Below, piece by piece: positions 49,913-61,029 of a DNA stretch of 64,000 nt (position 1 is its first letter; each line of letters begins with the position of its first letter). The translations under genes and the position numbers were made by a program. The stretch is taken from assembly GCA_963920665.1 (NCBI GenBank), contig OY987266.1, positions 13,087,001-13,151,000 of the forward strand, given 5' to 3'. The notes below the pieces were generated by a model that searched no databases, was not told the origin of the DNA, and saw only the letters and a list, made by a program, of their open reading frames with translations. Source of the stretch: Straminergon stramineum (taxonomy: Eukaryota > Streptophyta > Bryopsida > Hypnales > Calliergonaceae).

Positions 49913-51608
49913 TCTATCCTATTCCTCCCTGGCGTCACCATCTTCAAATTCCAAAGCCATGGTTTATTTCTTTCTCTAAAACTCTCTCAAGGAAATTCAT
50001 TGCCCCCTGCAGCGAAAGCACGTTGACAACATTTTATTATTTCTAAACACACCAATCATCAGAAAAGACAACCCTTCCAGAATAAATTGACAAAGCTAAC
50101 TTAATAGGCATAGGCATTAGATTCACAATGTTAAGTTGTTGTTAGTAAAACGGAAATTGTGTTAACTTAATGTTAGTGCGATAATAGTGCCACTGACATT
50201 AACCTACATTACAATAACAATAAAGTCAACATTGAGTCAAAATTAAATTAACTACAGTCACTAACTTCGTTTAAAAATTTAAAAAGCTTCACAATTAAAA
50301 ACATCACAGAATTATGTAGAGGTAACAAATTGTGACCCCCCCAAAAGAAAAGTAACACCCTAAAATCTTGCACAACAAATAGATATTGATTTTGAGAATG
50401 TACACGGCCTTAACTTTAGCACACAGTATCTAAATGAGGCATAACTCGGTTCCCTTCATTAAAAAAAAATTCAAAACATCACAGAACCGACTCTCAAATT
50501 AGGGCATCCAAACGATCGTAAGGAACCTGAAAGCCACTACTTGTCCCAACACATAAAAACGCCACATCAAGACCATCTCACAAGACGGCATCAAAAAACT
50601 TGTCTCCGCGAGCTTAATTGCGAAACTAAGCTCGCACAATACAATCACGAAGCGATCTCACCAAGTGAAAACTGAAACAACAAGTGAAAATTAAAGAAGG
50701 GTTCATACGAGGAAACCGCCAATCGCACAGATCGTTACGAAATTTCAAAAAGAAACGAAGCCTTACAGTGTCGCTCGATTATTATACGTCAGAAAAAAAC
50801 CCGAGCTAACTCCGGATTCACGAGCTTTTCAAAACGAGAAAAAAATTGTCCGATCTCCGCAGCAGCATACGCTAAGTGTGAAAATGATTTCAGCAAGCCA
50901 AAGTGCTCGATCAGTCGGAATTGAAAAAGATGGAATTGACGGAGAGCAAGGGTCGGTATAAGTGAGAGTGGTGAAAGCACACTCAGGGAAATTCTTGAAT
51001 CTTCAAGCAACGGGACCGATGATAACAGTCGTGAGGGCCACTCAATCTTCATCAGCACCTTCATCCAAATAGTTCATCCGTCCAACGTGTCGCAGATCTG
51101 CCTTGAGCCGAGCAGGTTGGAAGACGACAAGTAAGAACCCTTTAAGACGACAAGTAAGAACCTATGGCCCTTTTCTTAACCCTTTAACCCAAGTGAGCAT
51201 CCCATGGCCCTTTTCTTGACCCTTTTCTTCACCCCCAGAAAATGTTGGAACTTATGGAGTACTCCGTATTATTTATCATTGATGATAGAATTTGGAAAAT
51301 TTGAAATCATAATTGGAATGGGGGGCTCCCAATTTAGGTAGATGAAATGGATAAATATAAATTAATTTTAGATCATAGAATAAGAGGCAAATTTTTACAT
51401 TATTTAGCTTTGAAAGAACAAGGCCAAGGCAATGAGGGAGTTGTTTTTTTCCCTAGCCTTGGAAAACCATATTTATGGGGTGAAGTCGTGAAGCCATGTA
51501 CTTGGAGGCTTCCCTAGAGCTATTAAAAAACAATCATTTTCTTACTCCCATATAAGAAATTCTTCATATTAAATGGTTAATGTAGAGTCATATTAAATTC
51601 TTAACCTA
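49913..51608. other. DUF155 gene upstream region and intergenic DNA
   Basis: 50,500-51,110 is GC-richer with many CpG, and could hold a 5' untranslated exon or promoter. A 91-codon minus ORF at 50,789-51,064 has no recognisable feature. The rest is AT-rich with nothing supportable. Two copies of 'gacgacaagtaagaacc' lie about 25 bp apart near 51,125. Confidence 0.45.
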
Positions 51609-52207
51609 AAGGCCATATTCGTTATATTAAGACTTTTTGCAAATTTTGAGACAAAATGCTAGTTATTGGAAAATTCATTTAAAAAATTAGGAATTGAAAC
51701 CAAAAATAAAGAATGCTCAAATAGTGACCCTATAATGAAATTCTAAAAGTTGGTGTTGTTACCTAATTTTTTTAAAGTACCAGTAAAGAAATAAAAAGGT
51801 TTATCTTTGAATCAAGGATAAAATTGAGACTGCGAAAGGTCTCAATATATAGTAGAACCGCCCATTACCAGCCACTTAAGCATTTTGTGCATGATCTAGA
51901 GTAGTAGAAGGCATTGTTAAATTTTTGCAGTGTAGAGAAATAGAAATGATGGACGTTGTCAAATTTTCATAATTTTTTTCCTTAAACTCAAATTGTTATG
52001 AATCTCAAAAGCCAAAAGTTGGCCTGCTCCCATCTCCAATATATAGATTCTTCTCATCACTACTCATAGTTATGGCTGGATGATAGTTGGAAACTAGAAA
52101 ACTAATGGTTAATATCTGTCATCTCTCTGTTGAATTTTCCATTACCTACATATTGACCATGGGGCTTGGCTGGTCATGGGCGGTTCTACCATAACAAATA
52201 TGGCCTT
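51609..52207 (-). mobile_element. MITE family M1, copy 2, split by a second MITE
   Basis: The left end is AAGGCCATATTCGTTATATT (51,609 on) and the right end 'aaatatggcctt' (to 52,207). The interior matches the reverse complement of the copy at 2,767-3,022: 'attttgagacaaaatgctagtta', 'gaatgctcaaatagtgaccct', 'aggtttatctttga'. Removing 51,852-52,189 restores 'caatata' joined to 'ataacaaatatggcc', close to 'caatataatgaatatggcc' of copy 1. ACCT occurs just outside both ends, a possible target duplication. Confidence 0.8.
51852..52189 (+). mobile_element. Small MITE nested in MITE M1 copy 2
   Basis: About 338 bp, bounded by GTAGAACCGCCCATTACCAG and its inverted counterpart 'ctggtcatgggcggttctac'. 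The inverted match extends to 'gcca' next to each end. Copy 1 of M1 lacks it. An ATA flanks each side and may be a short target duplication. It has no coding content and is a different family from M1 and M2. Confidence 0.8.
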
Positions 52208-53010
52208 GACCTTAAATATATAGACTAGCACATTACATCCCTCAACTAAATTATTCATCAAATTATTCATTGAAGACACTTTATCCACATGGATCAATAG
52301 GATTTGTGGATCCAAATTGCCATGTAAAATGTACAAGTGATGCATTCATTTTAAGTAGAGATTTTGGATACACATACCTTAACCCCTAAGCACTCCGACC
52401 TCCATCTTCAAGACAATGAACAAATTGAAACTCGAGTTTCATCTTCTTCATTGCTAAGATGAAAATTATTATAATTTGTGGAGATATTTTTATCAAGTTG
52501 TTGTCTTATCTAAGGGTTGGATTTGGTGTTACTAGAGTACATATTTTTCTAAAGTTACAAATATGCAAGTATGTCAAGTGGTCAAATTGCTCAAAATTGG
52601 ATTTGCCAAAATGAGGTCATAGATTTGAAGAACACAAAAAAATCAAGAAACCACCATGTGAAGAGAACCTTGTTTCAAAGCCATTCCTACAAATTTTACT
52701 CAAAAAATGATAATATTTTGCTAATAATTGAATTTTGAAGGAATTTTGGAATTTCTCTTTCAAATTTTATAAAAAAAAGATTAGTGATAGCATTGGTGAA
52801 TCTAACCACATACATGTGGAATCTACAAATCCAAATCTACACTTGTAATTGTATATGAAAATCCAAAATAGGGTTCTAAATTGAACTTTATAATGATTTG
52901 TCTCAAATCGTCAATTTTGGAAATGATTTTGGACGTTTAGGGGTTCATTTCATGGAAGCATCGGTTTTATCCAACACTTATCACAATAAAGGTATATTTA
53001 CACTTAGTTT
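52208..53010. other. AT-rich intergenic DNA, no gene seen
   Basis: No recognisable gene or RNA. 'ccttaacccctaagcactcc' at 52,378-52,397 resembles 'ccttaacccctgagtgctc' at 7,758-7,776 and the ends of the TTAA-flanked elements. I could not delimit an element here. Confidence 0.5.
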
Positions 53011-53234
53011 TAAGGTAAGAGCACCCAAAAACGTCCCTTCACCCAATAGCATCACATTCTACATCAGGAATTCATTCTAGAACATAAATGTAGCTGGATT
53101 GTACACCTCTTATCATTTTAGGTCAAAACAAATAAGCTATGTTCTGTTTACTTACATTTACAACCTAAAATGATTATGCTCTGTAGAATTTGACGTTTTT
53201 GGGTGTAGGGACGCTTTTGGGTGCTCTTACCTTA
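53011..53234 (+). mobile_element. TA-flanked MITE family M2, copy 2
   Basis: A 224-bp element from TAAGGTAAGAGCACCCAAAA to the inverted 'ttttgggtgctcttacctta', nearly perfect 20-bp termini. The interior matches 14,383-14,609 ('aacataaatgtagctgga', 'cttatcattttaggtca', 'atgattatgct'). TA is present at both edges. Ends are better preserved than in copy 1, suggesting a younger insertion. Confidence 0.85.
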
Positions 53235-54444
53235 AATTCATTCCTAAGACCCTCATTAACAACACTCTTTAATACTAAGTGCAAGCATACCCTAAGGAAG
53301 ATAAATACCTTCTCCTTGAATTTGTGATGAAGTATTGAATTTGGGTGGCCAATAGCTCTTAATAGCAAGTTCAAGTTCAGCAAGACATACTTGCATGCCA
53401 CCTTGTACTGTACATCTCTTTCATATCTTAGACTCTTATTTGTGAAGATGAACTCGTTCAATTCTCTTATCAGAGAAGATCAAGAATGTTATGGTGTGTA
53501 GATTCAACTGTTTGAAAGACAATGTTCAAGATTTGCAATTCAAATCGATTTCCAAATGCAATCACATGTACTTACAACTTGACATGTACAAATTATCTAA
53601 TCCAATAATTCAGTTGAAGGTATGAGCATTCATTATGAATCCTACCATAATATCCCCACTTAAAATGATCATGAATAAGTGAAAGAAGGGCATTGTAAGT
53701 TATCAGTAAAAGAATCTATTGAACATGTAATTATTATTTTGAGATTCCACCATTTTGAATGTATGATCAATGATCTTTTCACCACAAATCACCGTGCATA
53801 ATTTACAGTCAGGCAACATACAATCAAATAGTAATGCTTTTATCAGATGAACTCTAGAAGACAGTCAGCATCTCTCGATTTTGGGGCCAAAGTCTTCAAC
53901 TTCCATTCGAGCATGCCTTCTCTTCTATTTGCTAAGAAACAAATGCTTTTCCTTCATCCAAATCCAAATTCCATTCAGTTTCTGCTCACTTACAACTTGC
54001 GGTCACTCCAGGTGTGCATACTTTACAACATGATGAATCGTGAAAAGAAATGTATGCCAAGATGGAAACCTTGAAGATCATAACAATCATAAGATGAAGA
54101 AAATAATCCTGAAGTTGGTAAGTAGGTAAGCAATCTGTGTGCATAACTAATACCAAACATTGATTATGCACCATTACCTATTAACATTACTTATGCATGA
54201 TCCAGCAAGCCCTCTCACCAGAATCCTGGGGAATCAGACTTGCAAATAAAACTTTCATGGTAGTTATCATGCTTCTATCACATTCATTTGTAGTCAACCC
54301 CCAACCTACCCTTTCTCATACAATCAAGTGTTCCGAAATAGCTAAATAGCTGTACTACAGTCTCCATCTAACACACCATATTCATCACTGAAATTTTGGT
54401 CTTCGTTTATGAGAGGTGTTGGGAGGATCGAACCTGTTGCTGCA
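53235..54444. other. Intergenic DNA, no gene seen
   Basis: AT-rich, ORFs below about 95 codons without family features. The last 150 bp are GC-richer and likely include the promoter or leader of the small gene at 54,445. Confidence 0.5.
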
Positions 54445-54789
54445 ATGGCAAGCACTACTCAGCATTTCCTTGTAATTCTCGTTCTGGTTACGAGCTCCAT
54501 ATGCCTGCACACAGCTGCAGACACCACGATTCAAAATGCCTCTGGTCAGCCAGTGCAGGTCAATGGTCGCCTTCTCCCTTTGGGGCAAATTCTCACAATT
54601 GAGATTGAGAGTGGGAAGAGTACAGGCTCTGTGGACCTGGCGCATGTCAGAAACGTCACGGGAGTGCAAGTCAGAAACGGCAGGGAGTATTTCGTTATTG
54701 ACAATCAAAATGCCACTGGGTTCCTCTTCGGTCGGCGAGTAAGGACTCTAGATTTGGTGGAAGGCAACAAAGTACAGAATTCTTTCTGA
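54445..54789 (+). CDS. Small secreted protein, unrecognised
   Basis: A 114-residue product. Residues 1-26 form a clear signal peptide (MASTTQHFLVILVLVTSSIC, then LHTAAD) with probable cleavage after HTAA. The mature part (about 88 residues) has no cysteine, three N-glycosylation sequons (NAS, NVT, NAT) and a beta-rich look: short alternating hydrophobic stretches such as VQVNGRLLPLGQ, REYFVIDNQ and GFLFGRRVRTLDL. I do not recognise the family. The ATG at 54445 is preferred over an in-frame ATG at 54409 because it begins the signal peptide. Alternative: the codon AAA at 54,774 precedes GTACAG, and an acceptor CCCCGCAG ends at 55,243 in the same phase. Splicing there would replace the last five residues with AIVRFSACLEGALGM and nine more before a TGA at 55,314. 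Confidence 0.55.
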   Translation: MASTTQHFLVILVLVTSSICLHTAADTTIQNASGQPVQVNGRLLPLGQILTIEIESGKSTGSVDLAHVRNVTGVQVRNGREYFVIDNQNATGFLFGRRVRTLDLVEGNKVQNSF

Positions 54790-54891
54790 GGTGATCGATC
54801 ACTCCTCAACTTCAGCTTTTGGGATTGATAATTATGCAATTGATGACATGTTGTACCAGGACATGATTTCCAGTAATGGTGTGAGGAAATC

Positions 54892-55250
54892 AACTTTGAA
54901 TTTGGTGACTTTAATTTGGACTAGACAAAGAATCTTGCATAACTATTTGACAGGTTGAACACTTGTTGCAATGTAATCAACTTCAGTTCCTAGACTTCAT
55001 TCTAAGATTTGAGCTCTTTCAATCTAATGTCTGACTTTACTCTCCGCAAGTTAAAAAGAGGATTTGATGATATAAACTTAAGTTAACTTTGAATTTGGTG
55101 ACTTAATACTAGACAAAGAATCTTTATATCTAGAAGTATTTGAAATATTGAATAATTGTTGCAATGTTGTCAGTTTCAGTTACTAGACTTCATTCTATGA
55201 ATTGAGCTTCATACAATAAAATGTCTAACTTAACTCCCCGCAGGCTATTG
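54892..55250 (+). repeat. Tandem duplication with a period of about 193 bp
   Basis: Units starting at 54,892 and 55,085 both read 'aactttgaatttggtgact', then 'ctagacaaagaatctt', 'ttgttgcaatgt', 'ctagacttcattct', 'aatgtct' and 'actc.ccgcag/aag'. Both end in a possible splice acceptor, TCTCCGCAAG in unit 1 (mutated) and CCCCGCAG in unit 2. It lies just past the stop of the small secreted protein. Confidence 0.8.
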
Positions 55251-55319
55251 TTCGATTCTCCGCGTGCCTTGAAGGAGCTCTCGGGATGAAACAAATAGAA
55301 GACGATGGTTACTGAGTGC

Positions 55320-56719
55320 GGTATCAATCGACCTGCATAGCAATTACTAGCTCTCTACCGCCGATACCTGTATCTCTGTAAATTGAAGACTTTCAAGAGC
55401 AAAAGTTCCTGCATTGAAATCCCCTCTTGTGTCTCCCACTCATTGTTCACAATCCGAAAGTATCGGCATGAAAGCGAATAAGACATGTTTCCCTATTAAC
55501 TCCATCTCTCTCGATGAAATAAGTAGGTGCCTTGGCCTTGTCCACGAGGTCAGGGTAGAAAACGTTGAACTTGTACCCTCGCATAATCTTTCACAGAAGA
55601 AATCCATTATGGAAATTGGACAAAAATAATGTCCTTTTGTGTCCAGATTCCATCACTAGAGTTTCCTATTCTATCATGACTGGCCATTCAGACTCCAGAA
55701 TTCTTCAAAAATTCCATAGATGGACATTTTGGATTTCGTTCTCCGGTGATTGGGGAGCGGATTGTCAAGATGTGATTGTGCTTGTTCCATTCATAACTTG
55801 TGTGCACCCGGTTGAAATACTTCGGCTTCCTAGGCCTGTATTTGTCATGCCACCAATACACCTAGCTAAGACTCGAGGTTAACCCCAGATCCAGGACGTA
55901 CCAAGCATTGCATCACAATCCATGCCGTCCTCCATGATGCAAGCCTCCCATCGACTTCATCACCGAGGTGCGCTCAAAAGGTGTGAGCTCAAGAGAATCC
56001 CCTTCTGTTGCACCTGGTCTAGCAGCTCGTTCCGTCCGAAACTATGCGGGCCCTTCTCCTCTCGAATTCCAATTTTTCTGCTTCCGGATCCAACACCTCC
56101 TTCCCCAGGCAGATGAGCAAGCACAAGCTGCTTGCAGCAAGTCATGCGGTAGAATTAATCCCCCAGTGATCTGCGTTCATCGCTTCTTAAAGCTCATAGT
56201 GAGTGTCGACAAGATGGTTCATCCGCACCATGATGGACCTCTTTCAAGGCCTGATATATTTCTCTCTCAATGATTCCTTCCTTTTTGTTGTTGTAGTGGA
56301 CTTGCCGGTAAACCGGGAGACCAATTCCTTAACTTCAAGTTCCAGTGGCTTCCGCTAATCTCCGGTCTGCTGCTGTCAATCCTTGCAATCTGCCCTGCAA
56401 CGAACGAGCTACTTCAAGGTAGTAATTTGCCATCTAGTTCTAAGCCTTAAACCCTCGGTGTGGTCGCTCACAGAAGACGATTCTCAAACATCAGTTAAGA
56501 ATTTCGTGGATCTGTACATTACACATCATGAACACAGCCTTGAGTCACACAACTCAAAACGCTGTCACCATGCAGCTCAATTTAAGCCCAAAAGAAAAAC
56601 CCAAATTTAGAAAATTTCAGTGCGCACAGCTAATTAATTGCACCAACTCAAGCGGGCTTCATTGATCTTTCATGAAAATATCATGGTCTTGAGTCACGCA
56701 GGTCTTAATTAATTAACCC
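55320..56719. other. Intergenic DNA with a GC-richer stretch, no gene assigned
   Basis: 55,500-56,400 is GC-richer than its surroundings and has ORFs up to about 105 codons on the plus strand. I recognise no domain and no splice pattern, and frames are broken. It could be decayed coding or transposon DNA. Confidence 0.4.
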
Positions 56720-57984
56720 TTAACCCCTAAAGGACAAATAGGATTTCCGGGCAGGTACCTACAGTCTCAATTTTTGTCCTGATTTTTTGAAATTTTTTGT
56801 GAAGATATAAAAATCAATTAGCTTTGTGAAAATATTATTTATTTGTTTTTTCCATTTGGTGCCTGGGAACAAAAGTTATGCCCAAATAAGCTTAGAATAG
56901 AGGAGAAGGGCAACAAAAAAAAAACATTCAAAAATTTGAATTTGAATTTTTGAATTTTTGAATTTGAATTTTTTTCCTCATAGATTGTATTTTTTTCTAC
57001 ATGGAGAAGCTTTGATTCATTCCATTTAGATATGGACAATCTTGTTTTTTGGGCAATTAGAGCATCTTCTTGAAAAAATAACTTGTGGGGTTCATTTCTA
57101 AATGTAATTTTTACAATTTTTCAAAAGAAAAAAGTCCACATGGTTTAACTCACTTGCTAGAACAATCTCACTATTGGGATTAGTGCATTTTAATTCCATC
57201 TTAGAGATATTAATAATTTAGGTATTGCTTCTATCTTATACCAACTTCTACTCAACAACTTTTTAAAGAATATAAATTATTCTTTTTTGTATTTTTTTTT
57301 CCTAGAATCTCAACTCAATTCCCCACCATAAAGATTTAAAGCTCAAAACTCTGTAGTACAAAAAAAATTAAGTTAAAAAGGTTCAAATTCAAACAATCCA
57401 ATCCCACAATGTACTAAAAAAATTGTTTTCTTTACTTTACCCAAATATCTTGCAATCTGTGTGGTTAAAATTTCTGAAATTTTTTCCACACATTCTCATA
57501 CTAGTTAGGTGTAAGATCCTATGTTGTTGTGATGTGGGCCATCTATTAGTTAAAATTAGACATCTATATATTTTAATATAAGTTCTATTATTACAAGTTA
57601 GGGTTAACTCATAAATCGATTGGTAGTTGTTTTTTTAGTCAGCTTTTTGTTTTCTAATTGTTTTTACTTTATTAGTATACTAAAACCAATATATAAAGGC
57701 AATAGTCAAGGCAATTAGATAATTATAATATAGTGGGTTATGGTAGGAGATATGAGATATATATTCACGATGATGGTAGGGAAGGAGGTATGAGAGGAGG
57801 CAATAAACAAATTGTCAAGGGTTACATTTGAGTTTTGTCTTAGAACTTGTCATGATGCAATAGCCAAACTTGAGAGGGATTCAAGTGCTACCATGTATTA
57901 TTCAAGTTTCAAGGGTTTAAAGCTTAGTAGAAAGATTTTGAGAGGTTGATATTTTAAATAAATAAATTTATATTTGGATTGTCG

Positions 57985-58784
57985 ACAAAATACAAACAAA
58001 CATTACTATAGCCCAAAGCCTCGTGCTTTTCTAGACCGACCGCAATCGTCACAACATATTTGATGAACCCGACGTGAAAGGTTTGGAGTGATGGTGTTTG
58101 TATTTTGTGAGAGTTATGGAGGTTCATCATGGACCAAGGGGTGATTGACTTAGTATGTTGGATGATGGAATGATGAAGATGTTTGAAGCATTCAACTTGT
58201 TTATGAGGCAACAACAAGTTGAGCAAAGGAGGGAGGTTCTAGTAACAAAGGCGCTACATTCTGTCGTCAATTGGATGGACTAGTTTGATGGATGTAATGT
58301 GACAAGGTATATTTGATTCTACACACAAGAGATGGAGCTAAATAGGATTTTTGAGGTAGAGATGGTTAAAAACTTTGAACTCATTGTAACTCTGGAGATC
58401 CGTATGAATGAGGGAGTTGCAAGGGAGTGATGGAGGTAGTTGGCAAGCTTTTGCTCAAGAGTTGAAGGAAGAATATTTTATGGAAGATTTGGAGAAGGTG
58501 ACAAAAAGAATGTTTTGGGAGTGGGTTGCACGTCCAAGCAAGGGGTTGTCAGTAAATGAGCTATTGAGGGAGTTTGAGCGCCAATTTGTGCAACTAATGG
58601 GGACAGAAAGAACAATTATAAAGGTGAAAAAGACGGAGTTGTTTATTTAGGTGGCGGATCCATGGCTACAAGAGATGCTTGAACCACTTTTGGAGGATCA
58701 TAATGAAGAATGCAACTTGAGTTCTAATTAGAAGGATATAAAAGGGGCTATCACACTACTTACAAAAAGACAACAAAGGAGGGA
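57985..58784 (+). pseudogene. Gag-like retrotransposon fragment, left arm
   Basis: The longest open piece is 58,408-58,650 (80 codons), including WQAFAQELKEEYFMED, RMFWEWVARPSKGLSVNEL and LREFERQFVQL. This resembles the Retrotransposon_gag-type region common in plant LTR elements. Upstream pieces in other frames (MFEAFNLFMRQQQVEQ; FDGCNVTRYI) continue the similarity but contain stops and frameshifts. It is not functional. The right arm carries the same lesions. Confidence 0.6.
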
Positions 58785-59509
58785 GTTTATATGGAGCTTA
58801 TATGATAGGATTTGTAGAAGAGTCTTGTACAATATTTTGTTCATCATTCACATCTTCAATCATCACCTTTTATATTTGCACAAGCTCCATTTAAACCTCC
58901 TTTTGAATTGTTTAAAGAAAAATGACTTGAAGCTTGAATCTCTCTTTCTTCTTCAATAAATTCCTCAAAAGAAACACTTCCATGTACATGCTCATTTTCG
59001 TCTTCTTACCCCACCCCTTTTTTCCCTTGTAAATTTGAAGTCATGATATTACTCATAGTTTGTTTATTTTGCTTGGTAATTATGTCAATTATAACCTCAT
59101 GAAATTCACACTTTGCAATTCCAAAAATTTCACTTAGTACAAATTCCACCCTCTCATTTCAAATGCTATCTTCTAATACCCTCTTCAAATCTGTGGCAAC
59201 TTCAATATCAAATTGTAACTTATAAATTAAAGTCTTTTTTTCTCTTTTGAAAATGCATCCTTCATTTCTTCCTCATACGCATGTTGTTGTCCTCTCTCTA
59301 TTCTAGTAATTTTTTTTTATGGACCTTCATTCATTTCATTTCCTTTATGTTTCTCTTCCACTACCACATCATCATGATTTCTTGCAATATAAGCATGAAC
59401 AAATAAACTATCAACTACATTATCACAACTTGTAGTTTGACAAATAAAGTTTCCATAAAATTGTGCTATTGGAGTTGCCTCTAGTTTAGCATCACTTATA
59501 AAAAAATTA
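58785..59509 (-). other. Single-copy centre of the foldback
   Basis: Read on the minus strand it continues from the right arm: the gag-like frame goes on past the point where the two arms stop matching (RRDNFFISDAKLEATPIAQF, then CDNVVDSLFVHAYIARNHDD). The minus-strand copy is therefore the longer original, and the left arm looks like a partial inverted duplicate. Further downstream the frame is broken. Confidence 0.5.
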
Positions 59510-60301
59510 TCCCTCCTTCGTTGTCTTTTTGTAAGTAGTGTGATAGCCCCTTTTATATCCTTCTAATTAGAACTCAAGCTGCATTCTTCATTATGATCCT
59601 CCAAAAGTGGTTCAAGCATCTCTTGTAGCCATGGATCCGCCACCTAAATAAACAACTCCGTCTTTTTCACCTTTATAATTGTTCTTTCTATCCCCATTAG
59701 TTGCACAAATTGGCGCTCAAACTCCCTCAATAGCTCATTTACTGACAACCCCTTGCTTGGACGTGCAACCCACTCCCAAAACATTCTTTTTGTCACCCTC
59801 TCCAAATCTTCCATAAAATATTCTTCCTTCAACTCTTGAGCAAAAGCTTGCCAACTACCTCCATCACTCCCTTGCAACTCCCTCATTCATACGGATCTCC
59901 AGAGTTACAATGAGTTCAAAGTTTTTAACCATCTCTACCTCAAAAATCCTATTTAGCTCCATCTCTTGTGTGTAGAATCAAATATACCTTGTCACATTAC
60001 ATCCATCAAACTAGTCCATCCAATTGACGACAGAATGTAGCGCCTTTGTTACTAGAACCTCCCTCCTTTGCTCAACTTGTTGTTGCCTCATAAACAAGTT
60101 GAATGCTTCAAACATCTTCATCATTCCATCATCCAACATACCAAGTCAATCACCCCTTGGTCCATGATGAACCTCCATAACTCTCACAAAATACAAACAC
60201 CATCACTCCAAACCTTTCACGTCGGGTTCATCAAATATGTTGTGACGATTGCGGTCGGTCTAGAAAAGCACGAGGCTTTGGGCTATAGTAATGTTTGTTT
60301 G
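59510..60301 (-). pseudogene. Gag-like retrotransposon fragment, right arm
   Basis: Inverted counterpart of the left arm. The open piece is 59,644-59,886 (80 codons), differing from the left-arm ORF by two residues (LERV for LEKV, MGIE for MGTE). Stops in the surrounding frames are shared between the arms, so the sequence decayed before the inverted duplication or the arms have been homogenised since. Confidence 0.6.
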
Positions 60302-61029
60302 TAAACAAATCCAAAACACCTATGATCAAGAAAAAAAACTCAATTCCAACACCGAAACAATCACAATAACTAATTAAAACCTATTTCTAATAATACTTAC
60401 TTTTAAATAAAGACAACTTCGCTATTGCTTTAGCGAATTCACCTTCACCCACAACCCACAATATATATCCAATAATCCTCTCCCCTATATATTATCCTAT
60501 ATTATAATTATCTAATTGCCCTGACTATTGCCTTTCTATACTAATTTAGTTTACTAATAAAGTAAAAGTAATTAGAAAACAAAAAACTAACCAAAATAAC
60601 TACCAATCGACCTTTGAGTTAACCCTAACTTGTAATAATAGAACTTATATTAAAATAAATAGATGTCTATTTTTAACTAATAGACAGCCCACATCACGAC
60701 AACGGTTAGATGTGCAAAAAAATAAAATTTTCTCTTTTTTTTACTCTTTGCGGTAGAAATGGCAGTTTTGATTGATTTTTCGCAAAATAAAGGCCTTGGT
60801 CCTTTAGGGGTTTAACGACACCAAGGATGTTTTCTATTTGACGGACAACAAAGAATCTTCCTTTGTAGGATAGAAGTGCAATTGTTCATCCTTGAAACTT
60901 TGTATATGAAGGAGAGATCTTGCATAGTAGTTTGGCCTCTAATGAGCATTTTTTGTTTTTTTGAAGTAGATGATGTCACATAGTACCAAAAAGGATGATT
61001 TCCATAATCACCAAGCCATTGTTTAAGGG

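Larger units (their letters stand above)
57523..60703 (+). mobile_element. 3.2-kb foldback element carrying gag-like inverted arms
   Basis: Termini are inverted: GTTGTTGTGATGTGGGC at 57,523 and, reversed at 60,703, GTTGTCGTGATGTGGGC. Two blocks pair. The outer block is about 57,523-57,735 with 60,500-60,703, moderately diverged. The inner block is about 57,985-58,784 with 59,510-60,301, nearly identical. The segments between the blocks do not match each other. The unpaired centre is 58,785-59,509. No clear target duplication was seen at the host element. No transposase ORF is visible. Confidence 0.8.
56720..60815 (+). mobile_element. TTAA-flanked element, copy 3, interrupted by a foldback element
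   Basis: The outer ends TTAACCCCTAAAGGACA (56,720) and 'cctttaggggtttaa' (to 60,815) match the other copies. The left part runs to 57,522 ('gtaagatcctat') and the right resumes at 60,704 ('ggttagatgtgc'). Joined, they read as the continuous text of copy 1 ('aagatcctatggttacatgtg'). Without the insert the element is about 915 bp, close to the 921 bp of the complete copy at 33,500. Confidence 0.8.

Noticed and set aside
50789..51064. Minus-strand ORF of 91 codons upstream of the DUF155 gene
   Set aside because: Leucine-rich but without a convincing signal peptide, domain or splice context; kept only as part of a possible leader region.
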